This document shows positions 8,693 to 17,848 of a stretch of DNA of 64,000 nt, piece by piece. The notes below the pieces were generated by a model. It did no database searches. It had not been told where the DNA came from and worked only from the letters and a program-made list of their open reading frames with translations. Made by a program: the position numbers and the translations under genes. The DNA is from G958295645 sp965242735 (GTDB lineage Bacteria; Gemmatimonadota; Gemmatimonadetes; Longimicrobiales; Gaopeijiaceae), in contig OZ251497.1 in the NCBI GenBank assembly GCA_965242735.1, forward strand, positions 930,001 to 994,000, in the 5' to 3' direction. Position 1 is the first letter of the stretch; every line of letters starts with the position of its first letter.

Positions 8693-9624
8693 AGGCTGTC
8701 CAGGACAATGGCGGCGGACGCTCTGCCGCCGACGAGCGGCTGCCCGGCTGCACGGACGAACGCGCCAGTGCGCGCCCCGCAGACGGCCGTGCCCGCCGCA
8801 ACGAAGCCCCGCCGTCGGCCCCCGGCGACGCTCTGCCGCCGAGGCCGAGCGACCGCGTGCGCGTGGACCGCGAAGGCCCGTTGGCCGCCGTCGTCCTCGA
8901 CCACGCCGCCAAGATGAACGTCCTGGACCGGGGCGGCTGGGAGCGTCTGGGCGAGGTCTTCCGCGAGCTGGCGGCGGACGACTCGGTGCGTTGCGTGCTG
9001 GTGCGGGGCGCAGGAGGACGGGCCTTCTCGGCGGGGTCGGACGTGGGGAGCTTCCCGGCGCACCGCATGGAGGCCGGCGACGTTGCGAGGTACGCGGAGG
9101 CGGTTCGCGCGGGGATCGACGGCGTCTGGGGATGCCCCCATCCCACCGTCGCGGCGATCGACGGGGTTTGCGCAGGCGGAGGACTGATCGTCGCCTGTTG
9201 CTGCGACGTGCGCGTTGCCGGCGCGTCGGCCCGGTTCGGCGCGCCCGTCAACCGACTGGGCTTGACGATGGCCTACGAGGAGATGGCGCCCGTGCTGGCG
9301 GCTGCCGGAGCGGGCGCGTTGCTGGAGATTCTTCTGACCGGCGACTTGGCCGGCGCCGAGCGCGCCCGCGAGATCGGCGTCGCCCACCGCGTCGTGCCCG
9401 ACGGCGAGGTCGAGGCCGCCGCGCGCGCCGCGGCCGAGGCGATCATGGCCGGCGCGCCGCTGGTCAACCGCTGGCACAAGAAGTTCGTGCGGAAGCTGGC
9501 CGGCTCGGTTCCGCCCGCCGAGGACGAGCGCCGCGAGCCCTACGAGTCCTGTCGCACCCGCGACTATCGAGAGGGCGTGGCGGCCTTTCTGGAGAAGAGG
9601 GCCCCGCGCTTCACGGGCGAGTAG
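8689..9624 (+). CDS. Enoyl-CoA hydratase/isomerase family protein with atypical N-terminal extension
   Basis: A 311-residue crotonase-fold enzyme; the core from about residue 60 contains the oxyanion-hole segments AFSAGSDVGSF and CAGGGLIVACCCDVRVAG and the ARFGAPVNRLGL helix. Expected chemistry is hydration or isomerisation of an acyl-CoA. The usual catalytic glutamate positions are not clear by eye, so hydratase, isomerase or hydrolase activity cannot be separated. The ATG overlaps the dctM stop (ATGA), placing it last in the TRAP operon. Residues 1-58 are unusual: low-complexity Ala/Arg/Pro sequence containing a 16-base exact repeat (8717-8732 and 8827-8842), absent from normal family members. 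It likely acts on the CoA ester of the imported acid. Confidence 0.82.
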   Translation: MKAVQDNGGGRSAADERLPGCTDERASARPADGRARRNEAPPSAPGDALPPRPSDRVRVDREGPLAAVVLDHAAKMNVLDRGGWERLGEVFRELAADDSVRCVLVRGAGGRAFSAGSDVGSFPAHRMEAGDVARYAEAVRAGIDGVWGCPHPTVAAIDGVCAGGGLIVACCCDVRVAGASARFGAPVNRLGLTMAYEEMAPVLAAAGAGALLEILLTGDLAGAERAREIGVAHRVVPDGEVEAAARAAAEAIMAGAPLVNRWHKKFVRKLAGSVPPAEDERREPYESCRTRDYREGVAAFLEKRAPRFTGE

Positions 9625-9666
9625 CCACGCGAAGGGCGGCGGGTCGCCTGGGCGTCGTGGGAGGAG

Positions 9667-9701
9667 CCAGCTCGGCGGCCGAGGCGGGGGGCGCGAGCTG
9701 G
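9667..9701. terminator. Hairpin between convergent genes
   Basis: CCAGCTCG (9667-9674) pairs with CGAGCTGG (9694-9701) between the hydratase stop and the convergent phosphatase stop. There is no U-run, so it is a structure that could limit read-through rather than a classical intrinsic terminator. Confidence 0.35.
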
Positions 9702-9748
9702 GGCGAAGGCGGAAGCTCGTCGGCGGATCGGGCCGCCGCGCAACGAAG

Positions 9749-10621
9749 TCACGATTGTCCGCGGGGGCCGAGCAGCCGGCGCGACTCCCGCCCGATGCCG
9801 CCGGGCAACGCGCCTTCGGGGTGGCGGTAGGCGAGGACCGCGACGTTGTCCTGATGCGGCCGGGCCTTGGCCTCGACGGCCGCCAGCGTCTCCGCCACGA
9901 CCTCCTCCATGGCCCGGTCTTCGCCGCAGAGCGCCTGCACCTCCTCGTTGGAGAGGCTCTCCAGGCCGTCGGTCGCCACGACGAGCCGGTCGCCGGGCTC
10001 CAGCCGCACCGGCGGCGACCCCGCGTCGGTCATCTCGATGTGCCCGCCCATGATCGCAGAGTAGAGCTGGTGGACCGGAGCCGTCTTGAATTCCTCCGGC
10101 GTCATCCGGCCTTGGCGCACCATCTCCTCGTACTCGGGGCGCGCGGAGTGGTCCTCGTTGAGTCGCGCGATCGCGCCGTCGGCGCCGCCCCGGAGGTGCA
10201 GCAGCAGCGAGTCGCCGACGCTGACCCAGTGCGCGTCGCCGCTCTCGGTGACGGCGCAGGCCACCAGCGTGCAGCCCATCCCCAGGAACTCGGGATGGGC
10301 CTCGCGGAAGGCCATCACCTCCGCGCTGGCTCCGTCGAGACTGCTCTTGAGGCGCTCCGCCGGGCCTCCCTCGCCGTCGGCGAAGGCGCGAACGTACCCC
10401 CGCACCGCTCGCTCGCTGGCTTCCGCGCCTCCGGCATGGCCTCCCATGCCGTCGGCCACGATCATCAGCAGGGCGCAACCGCCCGTCGCGGCAGCGTCGA
10501 AGCTTGCCGCGAGATATTCGTCTTCCTGCCTCTCGCGTTCTCCCAGGAGAAGGCCGCCGCCCAAGCAGTCGGCAACGTCCACTAGCGGTTTGCTCCCGCC
10601 CGGCGTTCTCTTCAGCGACAC
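9749..10621 (-). CDS. PP2C-family serine/threonine phosphatase
   Basis: A 290-residue soluble PPM/PP2C phosphatase removing phosphate from Ser/Thr residues with two metal ions. The metal-binding signatures are visible: RQEDEYL near residue 31, the VADGMGGHAGG box near 55, a GDSLLLHLRGG strand near 137, VVATDGLESL near 214 and DNVAVLAYR near 262. Its length is standard. The start is GTG at 10621, preceded by AGGAGG with nine bases of spacing. It is a monocistronic gene divergent from the CoA-transferase; no partner kinase is seen in the window, so its substrate is unknown. Confidence 0.88.
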   Translation of the reverse strand: MSLKRTPGGSKPLVDVADCLGGGLLLGERERQEDEYLAASFDAAATGGCALLMIVADGMGGHAGGAEASERAVRGYVRAFADGEGGPAERLKSSLDGASAEVMAFREAHPEFLGMGCTLVACAVTESGDAHWVSVGDSLLLHLRGGADGAIARLNEDHSARPEYEEMVRQGRMTPEEFKTAPVHQLYSAIMGGHIEMTDAGSPPVRLEPGDRLVVATDGLESLSNEEVQALCGEDRAMEEVVAETLAAVEAKARPHQDNVAVLAYRHPEGALPGGIGRESRRLLGPRGQS

Positions 10622-10639
10622 GGCAGCCAGCCTCCTGTC

Positions 10640-10677
10640 TGTGCAGGCGTCCCAGCTTTTTGTGCAGGCGTCCCAGC
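10640..10677. repeat. 17-bp tandem direct repeat in a divergent promoter region
   Basis: TGTGCAGGCGTCCCAGC occurs at 10640-10656 and 10661-10677, 21 bases apart (two helical turns), between the PP2C gene and the CoA-transferase gene. The spacing would suit a dimeric or cooperative DNA-binding protein, but simple slippage is equally possible. Confidence 0.5.
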
Positions 10678-10699
10678 CCTCAACCTAACGGAGCCGCGA

Positions 10700-12007
10700 G
10701 TGAGCGCCAGCCCCCTGGCCGGGATCCGCGTCCTGGAGTTCGCGCACGTGATGGCCGGCCCGGTGTGCGGCCGGATGCTTGCCGATTGGGGCGCCGACGT
10801 GGTGAAGATCGAGCCGCCCGGCGCTGGAGACCCGGCGCGGGCGCTGGCGCCGGTCGCGGAGCCACGCCGGCGCCCGTCGCCGGAGGGAGCCCGCCCCCAA
10901 GGGCCGGCGCTGTCGGCCAACCGGCCGCCGGGCATGTCGGGCCAAGCCGCCCGGCCCGAGCGCCCCGGGCGCGCAAGTCCTGCGTTCGCCATGCTCAACC
11001 GCAACAAGCGCGGCGCCGTCCTCGACCTGAAGACCTCCGCAGGCGCCGCCGCCGCGCGCCACATGCTCGCCCGGTGCGACGTGGCCATCGAGAACTTCCG
11101 GCCCGGGACCCTGGAGCGCCTGGGACTGGGCTACGAGTCGCTCCAGGCGGAGAATCCCCGCCTCGTCTACTGCCAGATCACCGGCTTCGGGCGCACCGGG
11201 CCGCTCGCGCACCATCCCGGCTTCGACCTGATTGCCCAAGGAGCGACCGGCCTGATGAGCATCACCGGCGAAGGCCCCGGCCGTCCCCCGGTGAAGTGCG
11301 GCCCCCCGCTCACCGACATCACGGCCGGCCTGCTGGGCGCCATGGGCGTCCTGGCCGCGCTCTACGACCGCGAGCGCACGGGCCGGGGCCGCCGGGTCGA
11401 CACGTCGCTCTACGAGGCGGGCGTCTTCCAGACCCTCTGGCAGTCCGCGGTCGCGCTCGCCACCGGCGAATCTCCCGGAGCGCTCGGATCGGCCCATCCG
11501 CTGGCCGCCCCCTACGAAGCCTTCCCCACGAAGGACGGCTGGATCGCCGTCGGCGCCTGGAACCAAGCCAACTGGGAACGCCTGGCCGAAGCGATGGAAC
11601 TGCCGGAGTTCGCGCGCGATCCCCGTTTCGCCACCAACGCCGACCGCATGAGCAACCTGCCCGCGCTCCGAGAGATCATGAACGCCCGGCTCGCCGAAGC
11701 CACGGCCGCCGAGTGGCTGGCGCGGTTCGAGTCGGCCTCCGTTCCCGCCGGCCCCGTCGCGACGATCGGCGAGATGCTGCGCCACCCCCAGACCCTGGCG
11801 CGCCGGATGGTCGTGCCGGTGCCGGAGCCCGCGTCCCCGCAGGACGGCGCCGCCGAAGCACGCCGGACCATCGGCATGCCCGTCAAGCTCTCGGACGGGC
11901 CGGCGGACATCGGCCGCCCCGCCCCTGGCCTGGGCCAGCACACGCAAGAGGTGCTCGCCGAATACGGCCTCTCGCGAGGCGACGCCCAGGCGGCCGGCCG
12001 GCCTTGA
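10700..12007 (+). CDS. CaiB/BaiF class III CoA-transferase
   Basis: A 435-residue family III CoA-transferase, moving CoA between carboxylic acids. Family features: GIRVLEFAHVMAGP and ADWGADVVKIEPP at the N-terminus, FAMLNRNKRGAVLDL, CDVAIENFRPGTLERLGLGY, the HHPGFDLIAQGATGLM segment that carries the conserved catalytic aspartate region, and GRRVDTSLYEAG. Residues about 49-94 are a Pro/Arg-rich insertion between GDPAR and FAMLNRNKRG where relatives have only a few residues. Start GTG at 10700. It follows the TRAP/hydratase locus on the same strand, separated by the PP2C gene, and could activate the imported acid; that link is inference. Confidence 0.87.
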   Translation: MSASPLAGIRVLEFAHVMAGPVCGRMLADWGADVVKIEPPGAGDPARALAPVAEPRRRPSPEGARPQGPALSANRPPGMSGQAARPERPGRASPAFAMLNRNKRGAVLDLKTSAGAAAARHMLARCDVAIENFRPGTLERLGLGYESLQAENPRLVYCQITGFGRTGPLAHHPGFDLIAQGATGLMSITGEGPGRPPVKCGPPLTDITAGLLGAMGVLAALYDRERTGRGRRVDTSLYEAGVFQTLWQSAVALATGESPGALGSAHPLAAPYEAFPTKDGWIAVGAWNQANWERLAEAMELPEFARDPRFATNADRMSNLPALREIMNARLAEATAAEWLARFESASVPAGPVATIGEMLRHPQTLARRMVVPVPEPASPQDGAAEARRTIGMPVKLSDGPADIGRPAPGLGQHTQEVLAEYGLSRGDAQAAGRP

Positions 12008-12270
12008 CGGCGCCGGCGGCACCAGTCCGGCGAGGGACGCCGGCTGGGTTGCCGGGTGCGCCCGCGGTCGCCCAGATTTGCCAATTGCGTTCCCACTCCC
12101 CATATTGGAGTTCGTGGGGCCCCGGCATGGTTGCATGGGTCACGGACGCGACTGGTGGGGAACGTGGCGCGTCCGTCGGCTCGCGCGTCGTGCCCCGGCT
12201 CCGCGTAAACGCTCAAGCGGGTCGGTCCGCCCCAATGGAGCCGCCCCCGAAATTCGACCAGGGAGGTCGC

Positions 12271-15200
12271 ATGAGAGAACTGCTACAGAACCGGTCCCTC
12301 GCACGCCTTGGGGCCACGGCGCTCGCCCTGATCCTCGCCGGGACGCTCTCGGCCGGGCAGGCGGCGGCGCAGACCGGCACGATCACCGGCGTGGTCAGCG
12401 ACGAGGCCACCGGCCAGCTGCTTGAGTCCGCGCTCGTGCGGATGGCGGGCCAGGAAGGCGGGGTCCTCACGAACCAGAACGGCCGGTACGTCATGCCGGG
12501 CGTGGCGACCGGCACGCACAGCGTCACCTTCTTCATCGTCGGGTATGAGGAGGCGACCCTCGAGGTCAGCGTCGGCGCGGGCCAGACCGCCGTGCTGGAT
12601 GCCCAGTTGTCGAGCGAGGCGATTCGCATCCAGGAACTCGTCGTGACCGGGGTGGCCCGGGCCACGCCCCGGGTGAAGTTGCCGTTCACGGTCGAGAAAA
12701 TCGACGTGGCGGCGTCGCCGGTGCCGGCAATCTCGGCCGAATCGTTTCTGGTGGGCAAGGTGCCCGGCGTCAAGGTCGTCCGCGGCTCTGGACAGCCCGG
12801 TACATCGGGGGACATTATGCTGAGGGGCGCGACATCCATTTCCGGAAGCCAGGCGCCCTTGATCGTCATCGACGGCGTCATCACAACAAACTCCTTCGAT
12901 GACTTGGCGACGCTGGACATCGAGACCATGGAGATCGTCAAGGGCGCCGCGGGCGCGGCGCTGTACGGGTCGAGGGCCGCGAACGGCGTCGTTACGATCC
13001 GCACAAAGCGCGGAAGCGGATTCGGAGCCGACTACAGCCGCATCATCGGCCGCAGCGAGCTGGGCCAAGCCCGGCTTGCCGGAACGATCCAGCTCTCGAA
13101 GTACCACCCGTGGCTGACGACAGCGGACGGCGAGCTGGCGTATCTAGATCGTGACGGCATCCCGGTACCGATTCCGAACTTCGCCGATCCCGATGGTCGC
13201 CAACCGGCATTGGAGGGAGCCGGCGTCTACAAGTCGTTCCAGGACAATCCTTGGCCTAGTCGCCTCCCACTTTATGATCACGTCAAGCGCGTTTTCCAGC
13301 CGGGGACGTATCTCTCCAATCACGTGGCGACATCGGGGCAGAACGGCAACACGAATTACCGGGCTTCGTTTGATCTGAATTCGGAGTTAGGCGTGTTGCC
13401 TGACTACAATGATGGCTTTGGCCGCAAGGGCTTCCGGCTCAACATCGACCACCGCGTGCGGGACAATCTCAACGTGTCGATAAGCACTGCCTACACGCAG
13501 TCCGAACAGGAAGACCTCGGCGGCAGCCCGTTTTACAATCTCACCTTCATGGGTCCGTACGTCGACTTGCTGAAGCGCGACACGGCATCGATTGGCGCCG
13601 CGCACTGCCCCCCTGAGGGTTGCCTCATTTTCAATCCCGACCGGTTGTCTGCCGAGGAGAATCCGCTCTACCACTTCGAATTGGTCGACAACCGCGACTT
13701 CCAGCATGACGTGAAAGCTGCTGTCACCACTCGGTGGAGCCCCGCACCGTGGTTTGATCTCGAGGGGCTCTTCGGATTGGATCGAAATAGCTTCAGCGAG
13801 CAAAATTATGGTCCGCCGGGACGCGAGACCGACCGGGGTGTCACTTTGGGTAGCTACGGTAGGTACCAGGGCCACCGTCGCGACATCAACGGCGAGCTGA
13901 CCGCCTCGTTCCAGGGTGAATGGAACGGCTTTACAAACCGGTTGCGCGCCCGCTACATGCTGGAGGACCGACAATTCGAGAGTTTCAGCGCGAGCGGCTC
14001 TGACGTTATTGTCGCCAGCGTACTGAGCTTGGACAATTTCGAAGACGAAAACACTTCCGTGTCTTCTTACCTCCGGTCTATTGTCGGCGAATCCTACTTC
14101 GCAATAGCCGACGTCGACTACAACGGCAAATACATCGTTGGCGGCTTGATTCGGCGAGATGGCTCCAGCCTGTTCGGTCCGGACGAGCGCTGGCATACGT
14201 ACTACCGAGCCTCCGTGGCTTACCGCATGGCGCAAGAAGACTGGTGGCCGCTGGACGCCGTGGACGAGTTCAAGATCAGCTGGTCTCGAGGCACCGCAGG
14301 TCGACGTCCTTCCTTCAGTGCGCAATACGAGAATTATGTCGGCACGCCAACTGGCATTTTTTATGGCACTCTCGGCAACAGCGATCTCAAGCCACAGCAG
14401 TCAACCGAAGACGAGTACAATGTCGATGCCGTGCTGTTTAACAAAATCAGCACCGGCTTCACGTACACGCAAACGATTGCTAGGGATCAGCTATTGTCGG
14501 TTCCGTTGCTCGCTCCTCTCGGGCACGGCAGTCAATGGCAGAACGCCGGTACACTGGAATCGAAGGGCTGGGAGTTCTTTGTCGAGATGCCTGTCATGGA
14601 GCGAGATGATCTGTCGTGGACCATGCGCCTTAACTTCGACCACTTCTCCGAGAATATCACGGCCTTGGGTCGCCCAGCCTTCCGTAGCGGATTCTTCTAC
14701 TATAGGAACGGCGAGATATTCGGTTCGTTCTACGGCGCCAAGTGGGCACAGAGTTGTGCGGACTTGCCGACAGATGCGTCATGCGGCCAGTTCGAGGTAA
14801 ACGACGACGGTCTGATGGTATGGGTGGGAGACGGCAACAGTTATACGGACGGCATCGGCAAGGATCTCTGGGGCACGCGCAGTGCAGATGGCTATTATGA
14901 ATGGGGCATGCCAGTTCGAATGTACGGCGAATGCGAAACGCAAAAGCAAGGCGGCGAAGGCTGCACGGACTTCCTCTTCATGGGCAATACCCGGCCTGAT
15001 CTCAATGTCAGCTGGAGAAATTCCGTCAGCTGGAAGGGATTGCAGGCCTACGTTCTTCTGGACGGGGAATTCGGGACGGACATCTACAATAGGACGCGGC
15101 AATGGGCGTATAGGGAGTATCGCTCAGGAGATCAGGATCAATTCGGCAAGCCGGACGACTTAAAGAAGCCGCTTGCCTATTATTCGAATCTGTACAACAC

Positions 15201-15489
15201 CAACGCCGTGAATTCGTGGTTCGTCGAGGACGGGTCGTTCATCAAGTTGCGCGAAGCATCGCTTCGTTATTCGTTCAATCCGGAGTGGCTCGATTCATGG
15301 TTCAACGGTCGGGTGACAGGAATGGACATCAATTTGATTGGTCGAAACCTTCTGACGTTCACAAACTACAAGGGTTACGATCCCGAAGTGGCGAACGGAA
15401 ACGGTGGTTCCGACGTGATCGGCCGGGTCGACAGCTACGGATATCCCAATTCCCGGGTGTTCTCCGCGAGCATCCAAGTCATCTTCTAG
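12271..15489 (+). CDS. SusC/RagA-family TonB-dependent outer-membrane transporter
   Basis: A 1072-residue TonB-linked outer-membrane receptor of the SusC class, which forms the barrel capped by the adjacent SusD lipoprotein and imports a glycan, peptide or other nutrient. Layout: signal peptide ending near AGQAAAQ, a carboxypeptidase-regulatory-like domain (TITGVVSDEATGQLLESA), a TonB-type segment IRIQELVVTGVA, a plug with VKVVRGSGQPGTSGDIMLRG and AALYGSRAANGVVTIRTKRG, then an aromatic-rich barrel ending SASIQVIF. The start is ATG 12271 with GGGAGG six bases upstream. The 263 bases upstream contain no gene and presumably the operon promoter. Base composition drops from about 13200 onward compared with the left flank, suggesting transfer. 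The substrate cannot be predicted. Confidence 0.92.
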   Translation: MRELLQNRSLARLGATALALILAGTLSAGQAAAQTGTITGVVSDEATGQLLESALVRMAGQEGGVLTNQNGRYVMPGVATGTHSVTFFIVGYEEATLEVSVGAGQTAVLDAQLSSEAIRIQELVVTGVARATPRVKLPFTVEKIDVAASPVPAISAESFLVGKVPGVKVVRGSGQPGTSGDIMLRGATSISGSQAPLIVIDGVITTNSFDDLATLDIETMEIVKGAAGAALYGSRAANGVVTIRTKRGSGFGADYSRIIGRSELGQARLAGTIQLSKYHPWLTTADGELAYLDRDGIPVPIPNFADPDGRQPALEGAGVYKSFQDNPWPSRLPLYDHVKRVFQPGTYLSNHVATSGQNGNTNYRASFDLNSELGVLPDYNDGFGRKGFRLNIDHRVRDNLNVSISTAYTQSEQEDLGGSPFYNLTFMGPYVDLLKRDTASIGAAHCPPEGCLIFNPDRLSAEENPLYHFELVDNRDFQHDVKAAVTTRWSPAPWFDLEGLFGLDRNSFSEQNYGPPGRETDRGVTLGSYGRYQGHRRDINGELTASFQGEWNGFTNRLRARYMLEDRQFESFSASGSDVIVASVLSLDNFEDENTSVSSYLRSIVGESYFAIADVDYNGKYIVGGLIRRDGSSLFGPDERWHTYYRASVAYRMAQEDWWPLDAVDEFKISWSRGTAGRRPSFSAQYENYVGTPTGIFYGTLGNSDLKPQQSTEDEYNVDAVLFNKISTGFTYTQTIARDQLLSVPLLAPLGHGSQWQNAGTLESKGWEFFVEMPVMERDDLSWTMRLNFDHFSENITALGRPAFRSGFFYYRNGEIFGSFYGAKWAQSCADLPTDASCGQFEVNDDGLMVWVGDGNSYTDGIGKDLWGTRSADGYYEWGMPVRMYGECETQKQGGEGCTDFLFMGNTRPDLNVSWRNSVSWKGLQAYVLLDGEFGTDIYNRTRQWAYREYRSGDQDQFGKPDDLKKPLAYYSNLYNTNAVNSWFVEDGSFIKLREASLRYSFNPEWLDSWFNGRVTGMDINLIGRNLLTFTNYKGYDPEVANGNGGSDVIGRVDSYGYPNSRVFSASIQVIF

Positions 15490-15512
15490 ACGAGATAGGA
15501 GAGAATCAAGAA

Positions 15513-17168
15513 ATGAAAAACCTTCGATGGTTGACGGCCTGCATGGTTCTGGGGCTGACCGGCACAGCGTGCGCAGATCTTGACGTTGCTAACGTGAACG
15601 AGCCGAATCGTGCGGCTGTGGAAGTTACTGCTGGAGATCTCCAAGCCCTGCTGTATGGCGGCTTTCAGAACTGGTGGGGAATTGCGCACCACAACTATCC
15701 TGCTTCCGCGTTAAGCGTGGCCGCTGATGCCCATTCTTCGTCTTGGGGGAACTGGGGCATGCGAGATTCGGGATGGGAACCTAGGAAGGCATACAACAAC
15801 AACGCAACGTACAGCTACAATGAAATGGCCGAAGCGCCTTGGCGCAGTTCCTATCGGTCGTTGGCTGCAGTTAGGGACGTCTTCCGGGTGATGTCCGAGA
15901 CCGGGATTGAACTCGAGGGCGGCGCTAGAGCAGATGCGTTCGGTAGCCTTATTCAGGCGATGACTCTAGCGAACTTAGCTGTCATCTTCGATAGAGCATA
16001 CATTATCGACGAAACGGTCGAAGATGTTCTTAGCGTCGAACTGTCGGACTACAATGCCGTCTGGGCGGCCGCGGAGGATAAATTCGGCGAGGCTATTCAA
16101 GTAGCCGAGAACAATACATTTACGATTCCATCTGCATGGGTCGGGTACAACGGCAATTGGAGCTCGGCGTACATGGCCGAGATTGCACGGACGTATCGTG
16201 CCCGCTACCGGACGCAAGTACCGCGGACGCCGGCAGAGCGCGGTTCCGTGGATTGGCGTTCGGTGCTCCGGGATGCAGGCTCGGGAATCAGCAGGGATTT
16301 TGCAGGAAATTACACAGCAGGAGGCAACTGGGCTTGGCACCGGTCGAAGCTGCACACCGCGACATGGAGCGGATGGGCAAGGATGGACTATCGGACAATC
16401 GGGCCGGCAGATGCGTCCGGTGCATGGGAGACTTGGATCAACGCGTCCCATAACGACAAACGGCCATTTCACATTGACACAGATGACCGGCGCATAACCG
16501 GAGGTCAACCGAATTCACACGGAGAATATATCAGGTACCGCGGCAACAGTCCATTTCCTGCTAGTCGGGGCATCTATCATTTTTCCCACTACATCGATCG
16601 GCGATGGGACTATCTGCGATTTGGGAGTTTCATCGGCGAGTACCCGGATATGACGGCAAAGGAGCTGGAGTTTTTGGTTGCCGAGGCGGCATATCGGACC
16701 GGGGACATGGAAACAACGATGGCGACGGTCAACAAGTACCGCACGGAGAACGGCAAATTGCCGCCGTTTACCGATCCTAGGGGTGTGGCGCCAGGAGGGG
16801 ACCGTTGCGTGCCGCAAATGGCTGACGGCTCGTGCGGAGATCTTTGGGAAGCATACAAGTATGAGAAGCGCATCGAGCTGTTCCATTACGGCTTCGGCAC
16901 GGAGTACTTCGACGATCGCGGCTGGGGCGACTTGGTAACTCATACGTTTTCGCAGTTGCCAATTCCCGGAAGAGAGCTTGACCTCCTCTTCGTGGATGTG
17001 TATACGTTCGGAGGTCCGAATGATCCAACTGCGGCGCCGGATGCGATCGATCGAGATTTCCTCGGGGACATAAGCCCGGACGCGATCAAGGTGAAGATGG
17101 AGGCCTTGGAGGCGGCGATGGCGCACGACATGGACAGGATCGACGATTTCCGTGTGGTACGGAAATAG
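15513..17168 (+). CDS. SusD/RagB-family outer-membrane lipoprotein
   Basis: A 551-residue lipoprotein partner of the preceding SusC. The signal peptide ends in a lipobox (LGLTGTACADL, Cys20). The helical, TPR-like SusD character is visible: ADLDVANVNEPNRA after the cysteine, an N-terminal domain with NWWGIAHHNYPASA, and a C-terminal SusD region with AKELEFLVAEAAYRTGD followed by KYRTENGKLPP and YEKRIELFHYGFGTEYFDDRGWGDLV, the fold/recognition end of the family. The start ATG 15513 has AGGAGAGAATCAAG upstream and lies 23 bases after susC. Two cysteine-containing insertions (RCVPQMADGSC) resemble surface loops. Lower GC than the flanks, like susC. Confidence 0.9.
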   Translation: MKNLRWLTACMVLGLTGTACADLDVANVNEPNRAAVEVTAGDLQALLYGGFQNWWGIAHHNYPASALSVAADAHSSSWGNWGMRDSGWEPRKAYNNNATYSYNEMAEAPWRSSYRSLAAVRDVFRVMSETGIELEGGARADAFGSLIQAMTLANLAVIFDRAYIIDETVEDVLSVELSDYNAVWAAAEDKFGEAIQVAENNTFTIPSAWVGYNGNWSSAYMAEIARTYRARYRTQVPRTPAERGSVDWRSVLRDAGSGISRDFAGNYTAGGNWAWHRSKLHTATWSGWARMDYRTIGPADASGAWETWINASHNDKRPFHIDTDDRRITGGQPNSHGEYIRYRGNSPFPASRGIYHFSHYIDRRWDYLRFGSFIGEYPDMTAKELEFLVAEAAYRTGDMETTMATVNKYRTENGKLPPFTDPRGVAPGGDRCVPQMADGSCGDLWEAYKYEKRIELFHYGFGTEYFDDRGWGDLVTHTFSQLPIPGRELDLLFVDVYTFGGPNDPTAAPDAIDRDFLGDISPDAIKVKMEALEAAMAHDMDRIDDFRVVRK

Positions 17169-17169
17169 C

Positions 17170-17685
17170 GTGCGACGCTCCGTCGCGGTGACCGCTGGCG
17201 TGCCGACGATAATGGCGGTGATGACGATGGTGGCCTGCGCGACCGGTGGTGGTTCGTCTGCGGCCGATGCGCTGTGGCGCGAAGAGATCGGACGGTCAAC
17301 GCACGGGACGTTGCAGGCGGCCGTGGACAAGGTATTTAGGAAGCACACGGTGGAATTGAGACGCACGCAAGCCGATCCAGGAGATCGGGAACTGCGGTAC
17401 GAAAGCGTTTGGGTCAGTCGACAGGTAACAGCGACCGAGGAAGGCGTAGGCACGACGGGGGCTCGCAACCGAATCGTCCTGATAGCTACGGTGATGGAGG
17501 CCGGTAGGGGTGGAGATGTGTTTTCCGGAGATGGCGTCTACCGTGTGCGATGGCAAGTGGAAAACGAGGTGACGTCAGTAGACAACACGAATTGGCATCC
17601 GGGGCGGATGCCGACGACGGTCCGGGCGCGTTTTCGAGCCGTGCTGTCGGACCTAGAACTGGAATTGCGTACAGGAATTCGATAA
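17170..17685 (+). CDS. Hypothetical lipoprotein downstream of SusCD
   Basis: A product of about 171 residues that I do not recognise. It has a signal peptide and lipobox (MTMVACATGGG), then a mostly beta-rich, hydrophilic domain with RNRIVLIATVMEAGRGGDVFSGDGVYRVRWQV. The start is either GTG 17170, just after the SusD stop, or GTG 17152, which would overlap SusD by 17 bases. It is clearly the third gene of the susCD operon and ends at a strong hairpin. A surface accessory role is inferred from position only. Confidence 0.65.
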   Translation: MRRSVAVTAGVPTIMAVMTMVACATGGGSSAADALWREEIGRSTHGTLQAAVDKVFRKHTVELRRTQADPGDRELRYESVWVSRQVTATEEGVGTTGARNRIVLIATVMEAGRGGDVFSGDGVYRVRWQVENEVTSVDNTNWHPGRMPTTVRARFRAVLSDLELELRTGIR

Positions 17686-17697
17686 CAGGGGACCGAT

Positions 17698-17747
17698 GGC
17701 TCGCTCCGCCCCGGGTGTTGGTGGCTTCCGGGGCGGAGCGATGAGCC
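17698..17747 (+). terminator. Strong GC hairpin after the SusCD operon
   Basis: TCGCTCCGCCCCGG (17701-17714) and CCGGGGCGGAGCGA (17728-17741) form a perfect 14-bp stem with a 13-base loop, extended by GGC/GCC across a bulge. No U-run follows, so termination would need Rho or the hairpin may protect the 3' end. Confidence 0.6.
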
Positions 17748-17848
17748 TCAAAACGGTGAACGAATACCCATCCATCCAAAGTCAAGGAGCGAGGAAATGT
17801 CTGGAGTGAAGAAATTCGAAATCGAAATTAGTCCGGCCATTCCGTATT

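Noticed and set aside
10504..12270. Very long plus-strand reading frame upstream of the SusC start
   Set aside because: It overlaps the CoA-transferase in another frame, is Arg/Pro-rich without family similarity, and the SusC signal peptide and ribosome site are at 12271.
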